NCBI RefSeq assembly: GCF_000002995.4
Contig: NW_025062479.1
Coordinates: 16,798,721 to 16,862,720 of the forward strand
DNA length: 64,000 nt
Direction of reading: 5' to 3'
Source of the DNA: Brugia malayi
Taxonomy: Eukaryota > Nematoda > Chromadorea > Rhabditida > Onchocercidae
Position numbers and translations under genes: made by a program. Shown here piece by piece: positions 51,939 to 64,000 of this stretch. The notes under the pieces are model-generated. The model saw nothing but the letters and a program-made list of their open reading frames with translations. It was not told the DNA's origin and did no database searches. The first letter of the stretch is position 1. Every line of letters begins with the position of its first letter.

Positions 51939-53432
51939 TTATGATTTTGAAATACCGTAGCAACGACTATTGATCTGCCTCCTACAGGAATCCCAGATAC
52001 CATAGCCAGCTTTCCAAGGACAAGAACATGTTTCGACGGCTGGACAAAATACCGATTCTGTAACAAAAATTACTCCAAATTTTGAAATTTAAATTTAATT
52101 GAAGAGAAAATAGTTTAAAACTTATTTTAAATCGGGATTTTAACAAAATTTGATAATTTTTAAAAGTCAAAAAATTTTATTACTTTCATTTCTTGTATAT
52201 ATAGGAAAAGGCTATAAGATGAATACTAACTATCGGCGTGACAGAAGGGGCAACCAGGATGTAAGTGTTCCGTAATGCAAACGGAACATCTAGCGTATCG
52301 ACACTCCAACCTTCCTAAATGTGTTGCATACTTCTTTTGGCAGCGGCGATAAAAATTATAGCCACGGCATGCTCGTGCTATAATTAATATACATATAAAA
52401 TAAATTTTTAGTTGAAAATATAAAATGTATCTTTTTCAATGACTTGCATTTTGCACAGTTGCATTCTGCACTGCATGCATTAAATGCGCTTGTGGGAAAT
52501 AGTAGAAAAAGTGCAACACGATCAAAAATAGATTTGAAAAATTCGAATCTATATGCAACGAATTTTTACTTAGCAATAATCACATTACAAGAGTAAGAGA
52601 TCTGAAATTGTTTTAGTGAATTTCTGTTTAAATTTTGAAAATAAAAAACAAAAGAGAAATGAATAGTGCAATTAGCGATGATTTTAATCTTTTCAGGAAA
52701 CGAATGCAGCATATTTCAGACATTCATTTTCTTTCTACAAAACGAGCATAAAAACAGAAAGATTTTATCAATTTTCTCTCAGCTCAAGTGAAAATGGACG
52801 GAACTTTTCTTCAGTTTACTTTTTTCAAAATGTCCTTTCAAAAGAAAAAAAATTTTTATCATAATAATTTACTGACTAGTAATTATTTATAGAATCACAA
52901 TAATGAAATTTGCAAATCATTGACTAGGAATTACGAATTGCAAAAAAAGTACGTTTTCTCCGAGTTCGGCCTAGTGAGATTTCTTGTCGTTTAAGGCTGA
53001 CTTCCATATCATAAATCGAATTTCGGCCAATTTTCGGATCAACAAAGCGACCTTTGTTGAGATCAAAGCATATTCTTTTCTCATTCAAGCTGGAACAAAC
53101 AAATGATAGATATTCTCAATGTCCTTTTATGAAGAACAGTGTTCCCTTAACACACTGCGTTGGAATAAGCGTACTAGAAGAATTCACTCCAAATGTTCAA
53201 TAAATATTGGAACCAGAAGCATTACTGCGATATCATTCGCTTATCAGTGATAAATATCTTTTATATCATATATAGGCAAAGCAAAATTATCAGAATTCAC
53301 GGAGTTTGAACATAAATCAACATTAGAAGTAACGATTTACCCAGAAGATTCATTGGTGCAAATGAGTTGACAGGTGGCAAGAAGATTCTTTGATACAGCA
53401 ACAAGAAAGAGCGCAATCAGGACGATTGACAT
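51939..53432 (-). CDS. Secreted cysteine-rich protein of unknown function
   Basis: Four minus-strand exons join in phase: 53432-53341, 53089-52953, 52377-52231 and 52057-51939. They encode 164 aa. The first exon carries a signal peptide (MSIVLIALFLVAVSKNLLAT). A basic stretch (SLGRTRRKPRAC) separates a propeptide-like region from the C-terminal domain and could be a processing site. That domain has 12 cysteines spaced in characteristic fashion: RACRGYNFYRRC, then LECRYARCSVC, then PGCPFC, then VFCPAVETCSCPW, then WDSCRRQINSRC. It ends YGISKS. Even Cys number and a signal peptide point to an extracellular, disulfide-bonded protein. I do not recognise the family, so hormone, matrix or immune roles are all open. 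Confidence 0.75.
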
Positions 53433-56400
53433 TTCACTGACATTTCTTCATACTATTCCTCGGTAAGAACTGCGTCTTCTCAAAGACATTTAATATTTTC
53501 CTCAGCTTGTGCTGCACTATAAATACAATACAATCCCTAAAATTATCAAAACAGTACTAATGGGACATTTGACTATTTGCTTAAAAAAGTGTTTTCTTCA
53601 TCTTTTAGAATTAAAGGAAACGAAAGAAGGAGGAAATGCTGCAGTTATATAAAGGTTTAATGAGGAAAGACAAGTGTTAAGATTTGATTATTATTGATAA
53701 AAGGTCACATCAAAATGTGAAATTTCGAGTATAAAGCGATATTTTTACTCAAATACAAATAATGTATTAGAAAAGTGTTAGAAAAGTCCGAGCTTTTCAG
53801 TTACATATTATTAAAGTGACAAAATACCTAAAGTTAAATGCTAAATTCTATCAAATTCGTTTATGATTGATATAGTATACAATGCAAATAAATATTTATA
53901 GACTTAATATATGTACATATATTAATTAGTTGATCCTATCAAAAAGTGGTGTCTGTTTAGAAATTTACAGATATTTGAAATTAAAAGATATTCCTACAAA
54001 TTGTGCTGTTCTAATGTTCAAAACATAAGTAGTCAACAGTAACTGATCTTATTAGGTTTAAAATGAGTAGGCTAATTAGCTGATTAAGGAGGAAATCATT
54101 TCAGCATACTGAAGTGTTTAACTATAATAAATTAGTATAAATTTTTTATTTAATTGGAATAAAACAAATTAAAAGTCTCAAAACAGTATAATTTCATTCA
54201 TATTAAAAATAGTTTATGCATGCATACTTCAATATCCAGGGAAATTTGTGGAGAAACTGAAAATAATAATTAGAATATTCGAGATGTCGCGGTAAAACAA
54301 TTCAGATTTGCTGTTAAAAAATGGATGTAATATTAATACTGTTGCTAGTAGTACGATGAGATTGATGATGCTGCTTGTTTTACAGCTTAAATGTCGTTAA
54401 AAAATGTGGTGAGTATTGAAGTGAAGGAATATTTGTTTTGAAACAAACCATCGATAAAAGGTGACAGAGTACTTGTTCCATACAAGATTTCTGAGAAATT
54501 TTTCAAATTCCTCAGAGTACTCGAAGCGAGTGGTAGGATGATTGAGAATAGACTGTTCAGAAAATAAATAATAGCGGCATTTTAATTGTCACTCAAGAAA
54601 AAACTTAATGAAAGGGAAAAATGTAACAAATGTGTATTCATTTATTCATTTCAAATTTAATTGATGGAAAAAAAAAAGCTGAACTCGTTTAAACATATTA
54701 ATATATAATGCATTTGCAGAATGGTCGCCATTAGTGTAGTATTTTAGTTGAAATACTAAAAAAATTGGCTTGAATTAAGTAAATTCAAATTGAAATTTAA
54801 AATTTTACTTTTCCGAATAGAGAAAAAGAGCAAAGAATGTCTTAGCAATATTTCCTAACATATGCTAAAGAAGGATAAAAATGAGGAATTCAACAAAGTT
54901 TCCATTCCGATATACTGAAAAAGTTTCCTTTTTTTTTTTGAAACACCGCCGAGTGATATAGGATACTGAGGAAAAAAGTCAATGATTTTTTTTGCCCACC
55001 AGAAGTAGTGGATATAACTAAAATGAAGTTATTTATGCAAGTTAATCATGAAGATTTATAAATAACGGAATAAAATCATCAGCTGGTTTAAACGAAAGCA
55101 CAGAAAGGAACCAAAACATTGTGTGTGTCATGAAGACGGAGGTCTGTACCTCATTTTTGCTCAGTTACGCTTAGATTTTAATCTAATGCCCCTCTAGCAT
55201 CACATTTTTTTTTTGTTGCCTTCGCAGAAAGATACATGGTTGACAGACATTGTACAGTGTTAGAATGATTGATATTCATTTACTACTACTGTTCTACTAT
55301 GACCGGTTTTTCGTTTTTCTAGAATAAAATATGTTTAGAAAGATGAAGCGTTAATTGCATTTCATGGATGTAAATTGTTGAGAGAGATGAACTACTATTG
55401 ATTGCTTAAACTGATGATGATAGCTTATCTAGGATTTTCTTTTAAATGAAGAGAGAAACAGCAGGGAAAATGAAAAAAATTTAATGCATAATGAATTCAT
55501 GAGAAAGATAGATTAAAATTGTTAAGCTTCTTCTTTTTGTTTTGTTTTTTCAAGTCTGTTGATTGAATTTTCTTTCTGAAATTCATTTTTGCTTTCTTAA
55601 AAAAAAAATTGTTAAACTGAGGTAACATTTTTTCTCTGGAGATTCCAGTTGGTGTTATATGTTTAGAGACATAATTTTTTTCTTTTTGGGAATTTAAATT
55701 TCATAACAGTCATTCATCGGTAAGATTCAGAACTGTATAAAATGGTTGAATTTAAGTGAACTCATTTATGCTTTCCAAATCTTTCCTTCTTCAGTGATTT
55801 GCAACAAGGAATAGTAACTTTTAAAAATTTCCATTTTTGTAACAGGAAATTCTTTCCTGCTAACCTTCTATTGTGACCAAAAGTTTTGGCAATTTTAAAA
55901 GTAATGGGAAGAATTTTTTGCATGCATTAATCGAATAGATCCGAAATAATACTTAGGTGAATAGCAGTATAAAATGATAGTACTTTGGAAAAATAACTTT
56001 TTAGTGATTCTATGACTTTTTCAGGCTATTTAGACAAAATGAAACTAATTCAAAAATCTATCCTGAAAATTTTCATGTGTTCCTTTTCCTAAAAAAATTC
56101 TGGAGACTTTATTTTCCTATTCCCAAATGAATTATTTTGAAAATGTAATTAAGGTAAGTATAACATTGGAATTTATGATGGATGTTGAAAAGGAGAAGGG
56201 ATGGGGATTGGAAGATAAAGGAAGAGCATTTAAAACTTCAAAGTGTAACATAAACGCTTGTGATTGAAATTATCGGATGCAATTTGTCTTTTGGGAAAAT
56301 TCTGGATAATGAGGTCAAATCCCCCTTATGAATGAGAAGAAAAATTTTTGTTTCCAGAAAGACTCCAGAAGGTAATGATGACAAGATCAACTCTGATAAC

Positions 56401-57364
56401 AACTCATTAAACATCCTGTTGCAATTCACGACCATCCTTAAAAGAATCCTTTACTTTTTTTTTTGCTTTCTTATCTTTTTGAGAAAATTGTGAAAATTAG
56501 ATCAAAACGGCATTCTGTCGTTTTTAAATATATCATCCAGTTAAGGTTTAGAAAGAAAAAAAATATTGGACTAAATTAAACTATTGCGCTTGTATAAACG
56601 AAAAAATTATTTCCTCTTAGTCGAAAGCAACAAAACCTAGTCGAAAATTTTCTGATACATAATTATAAGAACCGAGGACCATATCTCAATGGGAAAATGT
56701 GAAGTTGTTCTGAAAAGATCAGTGTATCTCAATGAAATAAATCAGTATTAGAATATTCAGGATATCATAAAGTATCCATTTTATTTATTTTGTACTATAT
56801 ATAAAAAATCCTCTACCAAATTAATCTGTATAAGTTAAAAGTAATAATTAAAAACTCAACAAAGCAAAAATTGTACGGACAAAATGAAACATTTTCAATA
56901 ATTGTAATACTCGAATAATTATTAACAGCAACAATAACAACGACAACAACAACAATAGCAATAACGGATAATTTATGAGACAAATTTTCTTTAGTCCTTA
57001 GTTAAGGAATCTTTTCATCTTTGGATAAAAAAGATGAAAAGAAATTCTTCCTTTTATTTTCTCAATTTATCGATGGATGAAAATCTTTGATGTTATGAAA
57101 ATTTACATACCAATTAAGATTTGTGACCTATTTACCCTTAATATGAACGGCGAGATGGAAATGGGATTTTTTTTCCATGTTTTGACATCCCTAATATCCA
57201 AATAGGAGCACATTTGTACCTTTTCCTTTTTCTCAATTCTTTTTTCTTCTCTTTCCTCTATTCTCCTACTGATGTCCTAATTGATAGCCCAGCTATCATA
57301 TATATGCCTTTTTGGGATAGTTGAGTTATATGTGAATTGTTTTAAACAATAGACGCTCAAAATT
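53433..57364. other. Intergenic region
   Basis: Nearly 4 kb without a supportable gene on either strand. It includes a CAA-rich tract at 56926-56964. A minus-strand frame at 56238-56435 has no features. Confidence 0.55.
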
Positions 57365-60300
57365 ATGCAAACTTCGAAGGTCCATCATATTATCAATTTA
57401 TTTCTGATATATAATCTCATGAATGCTATATTAACCGCTACAATTGATAACGAATTGATAGGAAGTCCAGTGGTGAGCTTTTCCCACTAACTTTCTTTTT
57501 TTATTACCTATTGCCAATATAATATCGTTTCTAACAAATTTTATTTACTGAAATACACCAATGGGTCGATTATCACAAAACAAATCCTAAAACTTTTTAA
57601 CCGTTAATGCATTTAATACTTTTTGAACAGTGTGAAGCTTCTTAACTGTTACTTTAATGTGTTGTGATGAGCAATGTTAGCTAACATCAAAAAATAATGA
57701 AACTGATGGACAAATTTGAATATTGCTTATAAATGTCAGTTGAATATCAGTTAAATGTTTTTTTTAAATACTTTCTGTTTAATCATCAAAATTAATTGAC
57801 ATTATATTCAGTCATTCGTATCCCCTATTGCTGTTAAAGCAGTTAAAACTATAAGGGAGTCTTACTATTTACTTCACTTGTTATCAGTGTTATTCTGGTA
57901 ACAATGGAGTTACCTAGAATTGAGCAGATCCTGTCATTATGATATGACCTATGCTATATCATTCATGTATATCTCATTTATATTCAGGTAGATTGTGAGG
58001 ACACCATGGTATCGCTAACATTCAGAACCAGAAAACCATTTACCGGACGTGTGTATGTACGTGGGCTAGCTGATGATGACCGATGCTCCAGGAATTTTGC
58101 ATCAAATGTCGATCAGAACAAATTTTCAATGATGATTCAAAATGGTGATTGTACCATGCAACGGCAGCGAGTTACTGGTTCTTTGGAGGTACCTTTAAGA
58201 AGCTTCAGATAATTATCTCTGCTATTTTGCTTACATCTAGCAATGTATATTGGCGCAATAATTTAGCATAAAATTTGAGCCTTCCACAAAACATTTTAAG
58301 ACTTCCATGTAAAAATTTAAGTATTTTACATAATTTTAGGGTATTATGTTCTCTCTTACAATCGTAGTATCGTTTCATGGGACATTTGTAACGCGGGCTG
58401 ATCGTGCCTATCGTTGCATGTGTTTTTTCCGAAATATCAAACGGTTAACATCCGGTGTGGATATGTCATCAATTGGCACTACTGAGCTGATGGATGCGGT
58501 ACAAATGCCCAGTTGCACATATAGCATTCATGCTGGAAGCGCAGATGGACCACCAGCTGTGTAAAATTTCTTCAGAATTGAAATTAGTTCATACTAATAA
58601 AATTTTTTCAAAGTTGGAATAACTTGTACCAACTTTTATAACAACTTTTCTTGTTTATTAGTGTCCTATTGGTTACTTGTTTGTGTCAATTCACCAATTT
58701 GATTTATTGTTAATCAAACTGCCGTTTTATGAATTGAATGTTTTGGGAAAAATAACTTGAGCAAGAAATCATTCTAAAATATTTTAAGAATAAATTGTTT
58801 TTATACATTTCTAATCAAATTTAGACGATTACATTCAACTTCTTTAAAAAGAACTAAATCTAAACAATTTGAATAGATCTGATACAATAGTTTATACGTT
58901 ATAGTTACGGCCAAGTCGGTGAAAAAATTTACCATGTTTGGGAGTGTGACGATGACACACAAGGCTTTTTGGTACATTCATGCTTCGTTAACGATGGACG
59001 AGGAACACGATATGACTTGGTATCTGACTTTTTTTACTTTAAACTATTTAATATTTAATTGAGTTATTAATAAGTTGAAATTTTTAATTAATAATTATTC
59101 CAGCTTGACTTGGATGGATGCGCTATTGATCCAATTATTCAACCTGATGTGCAATATGATGAAGATCTGAAAAGAGTAAAGTATTTCTATGTTTTTACAA
59201 ATTTAAAAAAAGAAATCAACATAATGATCTTTTCTTAAATCTTCTAATGCAGAAGGCGTAGTAGTTGAATAGAAAACTATTCAGTTTTAAGGCCCTTACT
59301 CTTAAAATATAACAAAATTATTGCAAAGTGGAACCAAAACTATTTTATTAAAAAAAAATTTTTATCATGTTTATAGGTTTAATCTGTATGTTTTGTTCTG
59401 ATACACGATTACTTAGATCGATTGATAGTTCTAATTCATCATAACATTATTGAACAAAATGTCTTTTCTCCCTTATACAATGAACAACTAATTTTAAATT
59501 TAAATGTCAAAACAAATACAAATGAAAAATATTGAAAAGTACAGATGAATTTCAGGGAGCTGCATTCCAGTGTTTTTAGCAATTAATCATTCAAATTTTA
59601 GATGTTGAGTGTATTTTATAGGCAGTGGTGGAGACATGGGGATATAAGTTCAGTGATACTTCAGTCCTGAATTATCAGTGTGTCGTTGAGTTGTGTAAGA
59701 AAAGTGCTGGCGAATGTGAAGGCCTTACTCCACCAACATGCACTAGTAATAATCGAATTCGGCGCAGTATAGCTGACAACAATTCTAGGTGATATTTAAA
59801 TTTTTGAGTGATAAAACTGTAATCATTACAGAGTGACTGTAATAAGTATTCTAAAATTAGCAACATTTTAGCATCATATTAAAAAAAGATGCGCATGATG
59901 TATCAGATTTACATAACAGTCATCAGATTGATTTGGTTGCTACAGTCAGCATGCTCGATAACATTGAGGAAAACGGGGCATCTGATCCTCGATCACGATA
60001 TTTGGTGCGAGAAGTCAGTCAGGTATTGTTTTTTAGCTCTAATTTTTGCTTTTGAATAAGTCGTAGCATTGCAATGATTCAAAAGTATTTTCCTGAAATT
60101 TTAACATCAGACATACATACTATCATATGCCTGAGCAGACAACATACTTATGATCTTTGCTTTGATACTTTTTTGTACTATACAAATTTCAATAAATTAT
60201 CCTAGATCTACCGAGAATATTGAAGCAAAAGTATTTATTTAATTAATAATATCATTAAAGAACTATAAATAAAATAGTCAATTTCAGTCCAATTATGGAT

Positions 60301-60842
60301 CAAAAATTGGAATGGCAGTGGCATTGGTAGCATCACAGAGAGTATGTCTAACCTACCCGATTCTTGGTGCACTGCTTATTGCTACTTCACTTCTTCTTAC
60401 CATTTTGTTAACTGCTGTAGTTTCCTTGTACAGAAGGAATAGGTACAAGCTTTTAAAATTTTACACCTGAAAATAAAGACGTGAAACACATAGCTTTTAT
60501 TAGTACCATACAATCGGATTAGCTCATAAGTTAACAAGTAATAGAATTCAGATTTTCGATCGAAATCTTTTTTAAAAGAAAGCTCTTTCGTTTTTACTTA
60601 GAAATCAGAATCCGATTTCATAACTGATTATGTGAACTCATGCACAAGTTATGAAGCTTAAATTCGCAAAGAGTAATAACATGTTAATATGTTTTAGTGA
60701 AATATCCTTTTTTCTTTCTTTCTTTAAATTGATAAGGAAACTAAAAATTTTGTGCGGGAACTAAAATAGGTTTTGAATAAATAATTTTCAAATAAAGTTG
60801 ATAATTATGATTTTTTTTTTCAGAAAAACGTTGAAAGAATGA
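57365..60842 (+). CDS. Cuticlin-like ZP-domain membrane protein
   Basis: Nine exons join in phase: 57365-57472, 57988-58188, 58340-58560, 58905-59019, 59104-59175, 59622-59788, 59872-60022, 60288-60442 and 60824-60842 (402 aa). A signal-type N-terminus (INLFLIYNLMNAIL) leads into IDNELIGSPVVDCEDTM. The ZP module has the nematode cuticlin pattern: FRTRKPFTGRVYVRG, YGQVGEKIYHVWECD, LVHSCFVNDGRG, LDLDGCAIDP and YQCVVELCKKSAGEC. An RIRR furin-type site at 284-287 follows the module, as in other ZP precursors. A transmembrane helix lies near 366-391 (PILGALLIATSLLLTILL), with a very short cytoplasmic tail ending RKTLKE. Cuticlin-like proteins polymerise in the extracellular matrix or cuticle after cleavage. 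The particular tissue or stage is unknown. Confidence 0.92.
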
Positions 60843-61026
60843 AAATATTTACCTTCATCTTCAGCGACGAGCTTAATTGAATATAATAACCGCTAAATGT
60901 AATATGACAGAATTTTGTAGTCGTAATAATAATGATTCAGGTGCTAATGTTAAATATTATGGAACATTGATCTAATAAGTATTGTGCGGAACTTAAAATA
61001 AGTTTTGAATAAATAATTTTCAAATA
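60751..61026. repeat. Pair of near-identical 45-base direct repeats
   Basis: 60751-60797 and 60981-61026 share the body GTTTTGAATAAATAATTTT and similar flanks (GTGCGG...ACT.AAAATA). The first is in the last intron of the ZP gene. The second is downstream of its stop and carries an AATAAA (61008-61013) usable as poly(A) signal. Confidence 0.8.
61008..61013 (+). terminator. Poly(A) signal candidate
   Basis: AATAAA lies 166 bases after the ZP gene stop codon, inside the second copy of a duplicated segment. Confidence 0.45.
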
Positions 61027-61478
61027 CGCTATGCTATTATTATGTATCTCAAAGGATAATGCTCAACACTGAGAATCTTCAATAAAAGATGACCAAATTA
61101 ACTACAATTAATCATCAAATTAGTAACTAATTTTCAACTAAGTGATTGGCCGTATCTTTTTGTAGCTACTTTTATCAGACTGAAAAGAAGAACTGTTTAA
61201 TAACAGATCTGGTTATTAAACTGATTAACAGTATATCAAAGGGCGCTTTTTATAAACAAATGCTGGAATTTGGCTCAGCGATAAATGTGCTCATTATTTA
61301 TGTGATGTAAAGAAGTTATATTGCCAAATAATTTGTTAACTTGACGTTTAAGACTGAACTTCAAGACCACCCAAAATTTTACTGAATCCCATATTGCGAT
61401 AATAGAAACATCGAGTTAAAATAGGATTAATCTCGAAATGTGCAGAATTAACAGTTGTAATCGAAATATATAAATACA

Positions 61479-64000
61479 TTAAAATTTCATCATGTTAAGA
61501 TAATATAAAAACTTGTTAATCGGTTTTGATTTCATTGTCTCAGTAGTTTGTCGTGTGCGAGAATTCTCGAATGTCCGTCTCGCCATACCTAACAATGCAT
61601 CACGCGCTCCAACCCATGCATATGGACCCTAAAAAAAAGGCTACAAATTAGTTCCAGTTCACAAAAAGTAAACTGATCAAATACAATAACTGAGGCAAAA
61701 ACAATGGAGAAACTCAGATGACACTTTTATGCATGGAGCTATAGCAGAAAAATTCTACCGCATAAGTTAAAAGTTTTTTCTAGAACAACAATGCTCGCAG
61801 AGGGGTACTGCTATCAAAGCAGGGAATATTGCAAAGCGTAATCAAACTATTTTGCTGATTCCAAAAAAGTAATTAGAGTTAAATTTTAGAAGAAATTCGT
61901 GAAAAAAGCACAAATTTCCCATAAAAACATAAAACTGATCATAAATATTGCTAGTGACAAAAACACATCTAATTAGTTGTGCAAATTTTGCAATTTTGCA
62001 AACTGCATATTCTCCAAAATTTACGCTAATTTTATTAAAAATAAAACTAACATTTAATCTAAACTGATACGGTGCCAAGCCTTCAAATAACAGAATATAT
62101 GCCAAACGAGGATCAGTGAACCAGTACTTCAGCAAATTCGGTTTCACGCCAACCATCTTCGCTAGTTCATCCATATAGGTTGCATAATCTACCTTAAGTG
62201 AATACAAATAATATTTTATTTATTTTGTGAGTTTTTTTATGTGATATGATTATGATAAACCTCTAAAGTATGTCGTCGACTTTTCAGAAATCTTTTTTCT
62301 ATTTGCACTCTCCTTCTCTCAACATCCTTTTTCATTTTATCGATTGCGGGTAACTTGCAATGGCCAGCAAATACTTCACAGTAAAATCGAGATTGCATTT
62401 CGGAAACAGGCATTATAGATCCAACCGGTTGGATAAGACCTATTACAGCCAAAGTGTTCTGCAAATGTGAATAGTTTGCTTGAGGAAAATGATGAAAGAT
62501 GCAAGAATAAGAGAAAAAGTATGAATCATGGAAGGAGAAAAAAATAATTTTGAAGATTCCAAATTTCCAAATTTAAAAAAAAAGCAAACCTTTGGTGATA
62601 ATTGTGGTGGAAATATATGCAGATATAGATCAACTTTATTATCAGTAACAGGTATGAGATTACCATCTTCAACGATTGGAAATTGAAACGAATAACCAGT
62701 ACCAAAGATCACTGCATCAACATTACACACCGCTGTACCATCTTCGAATATCACATCATGTTCAGTAAAACGAGCAACATTCGGTTTAATCTAAAATATC
62801 GTTTTTCTATACAAAATGAAATAAGTACTCATATATTCTTCATGCCATTACGATTATTCAATTAGTGAGAGCTAAAGAATAATAATAGAATGCAGTATGC
62901 ACATGGCGTTCTTAAATTATAAGACGTAGGTTTAAGAAAGCTCACCTGATCGTCATCAATCAAACTGATTCAGTTTGATTCAATTGACTCAATAATTAGC
63001 CAGATTGGAACTTTTTTATCAATTTTTGTTTTTTAATAGGTTTAACTTTACTTACAATAACAGTTCCGCATGCGATACGACTCGGCAACTCATCACTGAT
63101 AGTAGCATGTTGTGCAAGAGCGTGATGCTTCGGTTTTAAACCATATCGCCCATGATCAAACTGCAGATTAAGTTTCTTTTCATATGATTTGTTGACCAAC
63201 TGCAATATACTTTATTTTAAGCGTCCATAACAGATAAATTTAAATAATACAAATAAAGTTAAAGGAGTTTAGAAAACTAAAAAAGCCGAAGATGGCTAAC
63301 AAAAAAAAACTTAAAAATTTAAATCCATTCAATAATTTAAGTTCATTTCTTTCCGTCTGGTTGTTCTTCTATATATAATTTTGCTTGAGCAGAGGAAACT
63401 CTGTTTTATTAACACGTGCTTTTTATAATGTTTTTTTAATTTTACTGATTATTGGGCAATATTTTTAATTGTCCTATCATATGTTTACTTTAGAGTTTCC
63501 TGCTAAGGGACACTATTGGCGAGTTTCGCAGGAAATTTAGCTAATAACAAAATTTAATGGTAGTTTACATTAAATCAGTAACATTGAACAAAAATGAATG
63601 AATTCACTTTGTCAACAACTTACCCATGATGGCATAATTTTTGTTACTGTCTGCACGTAGCGACTAACAAAAACAAGATCGATCGGTTCACCCTTATCCC
63701 AAGTTCTACCAATCACCCAAGTTCCATTACGAGTTGATATGTAAACCTGAAATATTAATTACTGATGAATAGAAGTTATTCTTTAAGGCAAAATATCTTA
63801 ACAGTTTAGGACTTAATTTTGAAATCTAAAAAAAGAATCGTACCTCTTTGGAAATTCTACTTAAATCGACTGCAATGTCACCAGAAGAATTACCAATTCC
63901 AATCAATACTACAGTCTTGTCAATGTACGAAAATGGTTCACGATAATCGTGGCTATGAATAATTTCGCCACGAAATTTGTCCTGTCCTGGGAACGGTTTA
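61479..64000 (-). CDS. Flavin-containing monooxygenase (FMO), C-terminal part
   Basis: Seven minus-strand exons join in phase: 64000-63844 (continues past the window), 63746-63624, 63199-63056, 62790-62590, 62458-62261, 62192-62052 and 61628-61479. About 371 residues are visible, so the N-terminal FAD-binding Rossmann fold is missing from the window, not from the gene. The FMO signature FxGxxxHxxxY is exact (FRGEIIHSHDY). The NADPH-binding GxGxSG-type motif is present as VLIGIGNSSGDIA. Also typical are CNVDAVIFGTGYSFQFP, LAVIGLIQPVGSIMP, the EMQSR motif, and GPYAWVGARDALL near the end. FMOs use NADPH and oxygen to oxidise soft nucleophiles such as sulfur and nitrogen centres, usually at the ER. 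The C-terminus (NKFLYYLNMMKF) is hydrophobic, in keeping with membrane attachment. Confidence 0.94.

Noticed and set aside
1..64000. CRISPR arrays, rRNA, bacterial-type operons
   Set aside because: None seen. Intron-rich gene structure shows eukaryotic DNA throughout, and no bacterial (for example Wolbachia-derived) insert was recognised.

Overview
The window looks like a gene-bearing stretch of a parasitic nematode genome, most likely a filarial worm (Onchocerca/Brugia/Loa type). The inference rests on very AT-rich DNA, compact genes broken into many short exons with GT..AG introns, a one-tandem muscleblind (mbl-1), a cuticlin-type ZP protein, a divergent nematode-style PP1 phosphatase, and decayed BEL/Pao retroelement pieces. 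The species is inferred, not shown. All gene models were assembled by hand from splice signals and reading phase; none has transcript support here.

Layout. 1-6.1 kb: long non-coding upstream region of mbl-1 with a strong hairpin and a CA microsatellite. 6.1-12.5 kb (+): complete mbl-1 model, six coding exons, 382 aa, plus two candidate alternative exons. 12.5-18.7 kb: low-complexity intergenic DNA. 18.7-20.3 kb (-): TMEM126-family mitochondrial membrane protein, 233 aa. 20.5-24.5 kb (+): divergently oriented, unrecognised multi-pass membrane protein with a CxxCxxCxxC motif, a foldback element in its 5' region and a decayed tandem copy of one exon. 24.5-31 kb: gene-poor, with BEL/Pao gag and integrase relics in opposite orientations. 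31.3-32.2 kb (-): small secreted protein, 127 aa. 34.6-38.9 kb (+): two tandem C6orf136/DUF2358-family genes with mitochondrial-type N-termini. 40.3-43.2 kb (-): TRMT10C/MRPP1-like mitochondrial RNase P methyltransferase subunit, 5' end unresolved. 45.3-47.5 kb (+): PP1-family phosphatase, 310 aa. 51.9-53.4 kb (-): secreted cysteine-rich protein, 164 aa. 57.4-60.8 kb (+): cuticlin-like ZP-domain protein, 402 aa. 61.5-64.0 kb (-): C-terminal part of a flavin-containing monooxygenase running off the window end.

The genes do not form a single pathway. Three recurrent themes are mitochondrial proteins (TMEM126, two DUF2358 genes, TRMT10C-like), secreted or cuticle proteins (two small secreted proteins, the ZP protein), and RNA-level regulation (mbl-1, with CUG-rich coding sequence directly at a splice donor). 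No CRISPR, rRNA or convincing tRNA was seen. The least explained items are the CxxCxxCxxC membrane protein, the cysteine-rich secreted protein and the alternative mbl-1 exons.
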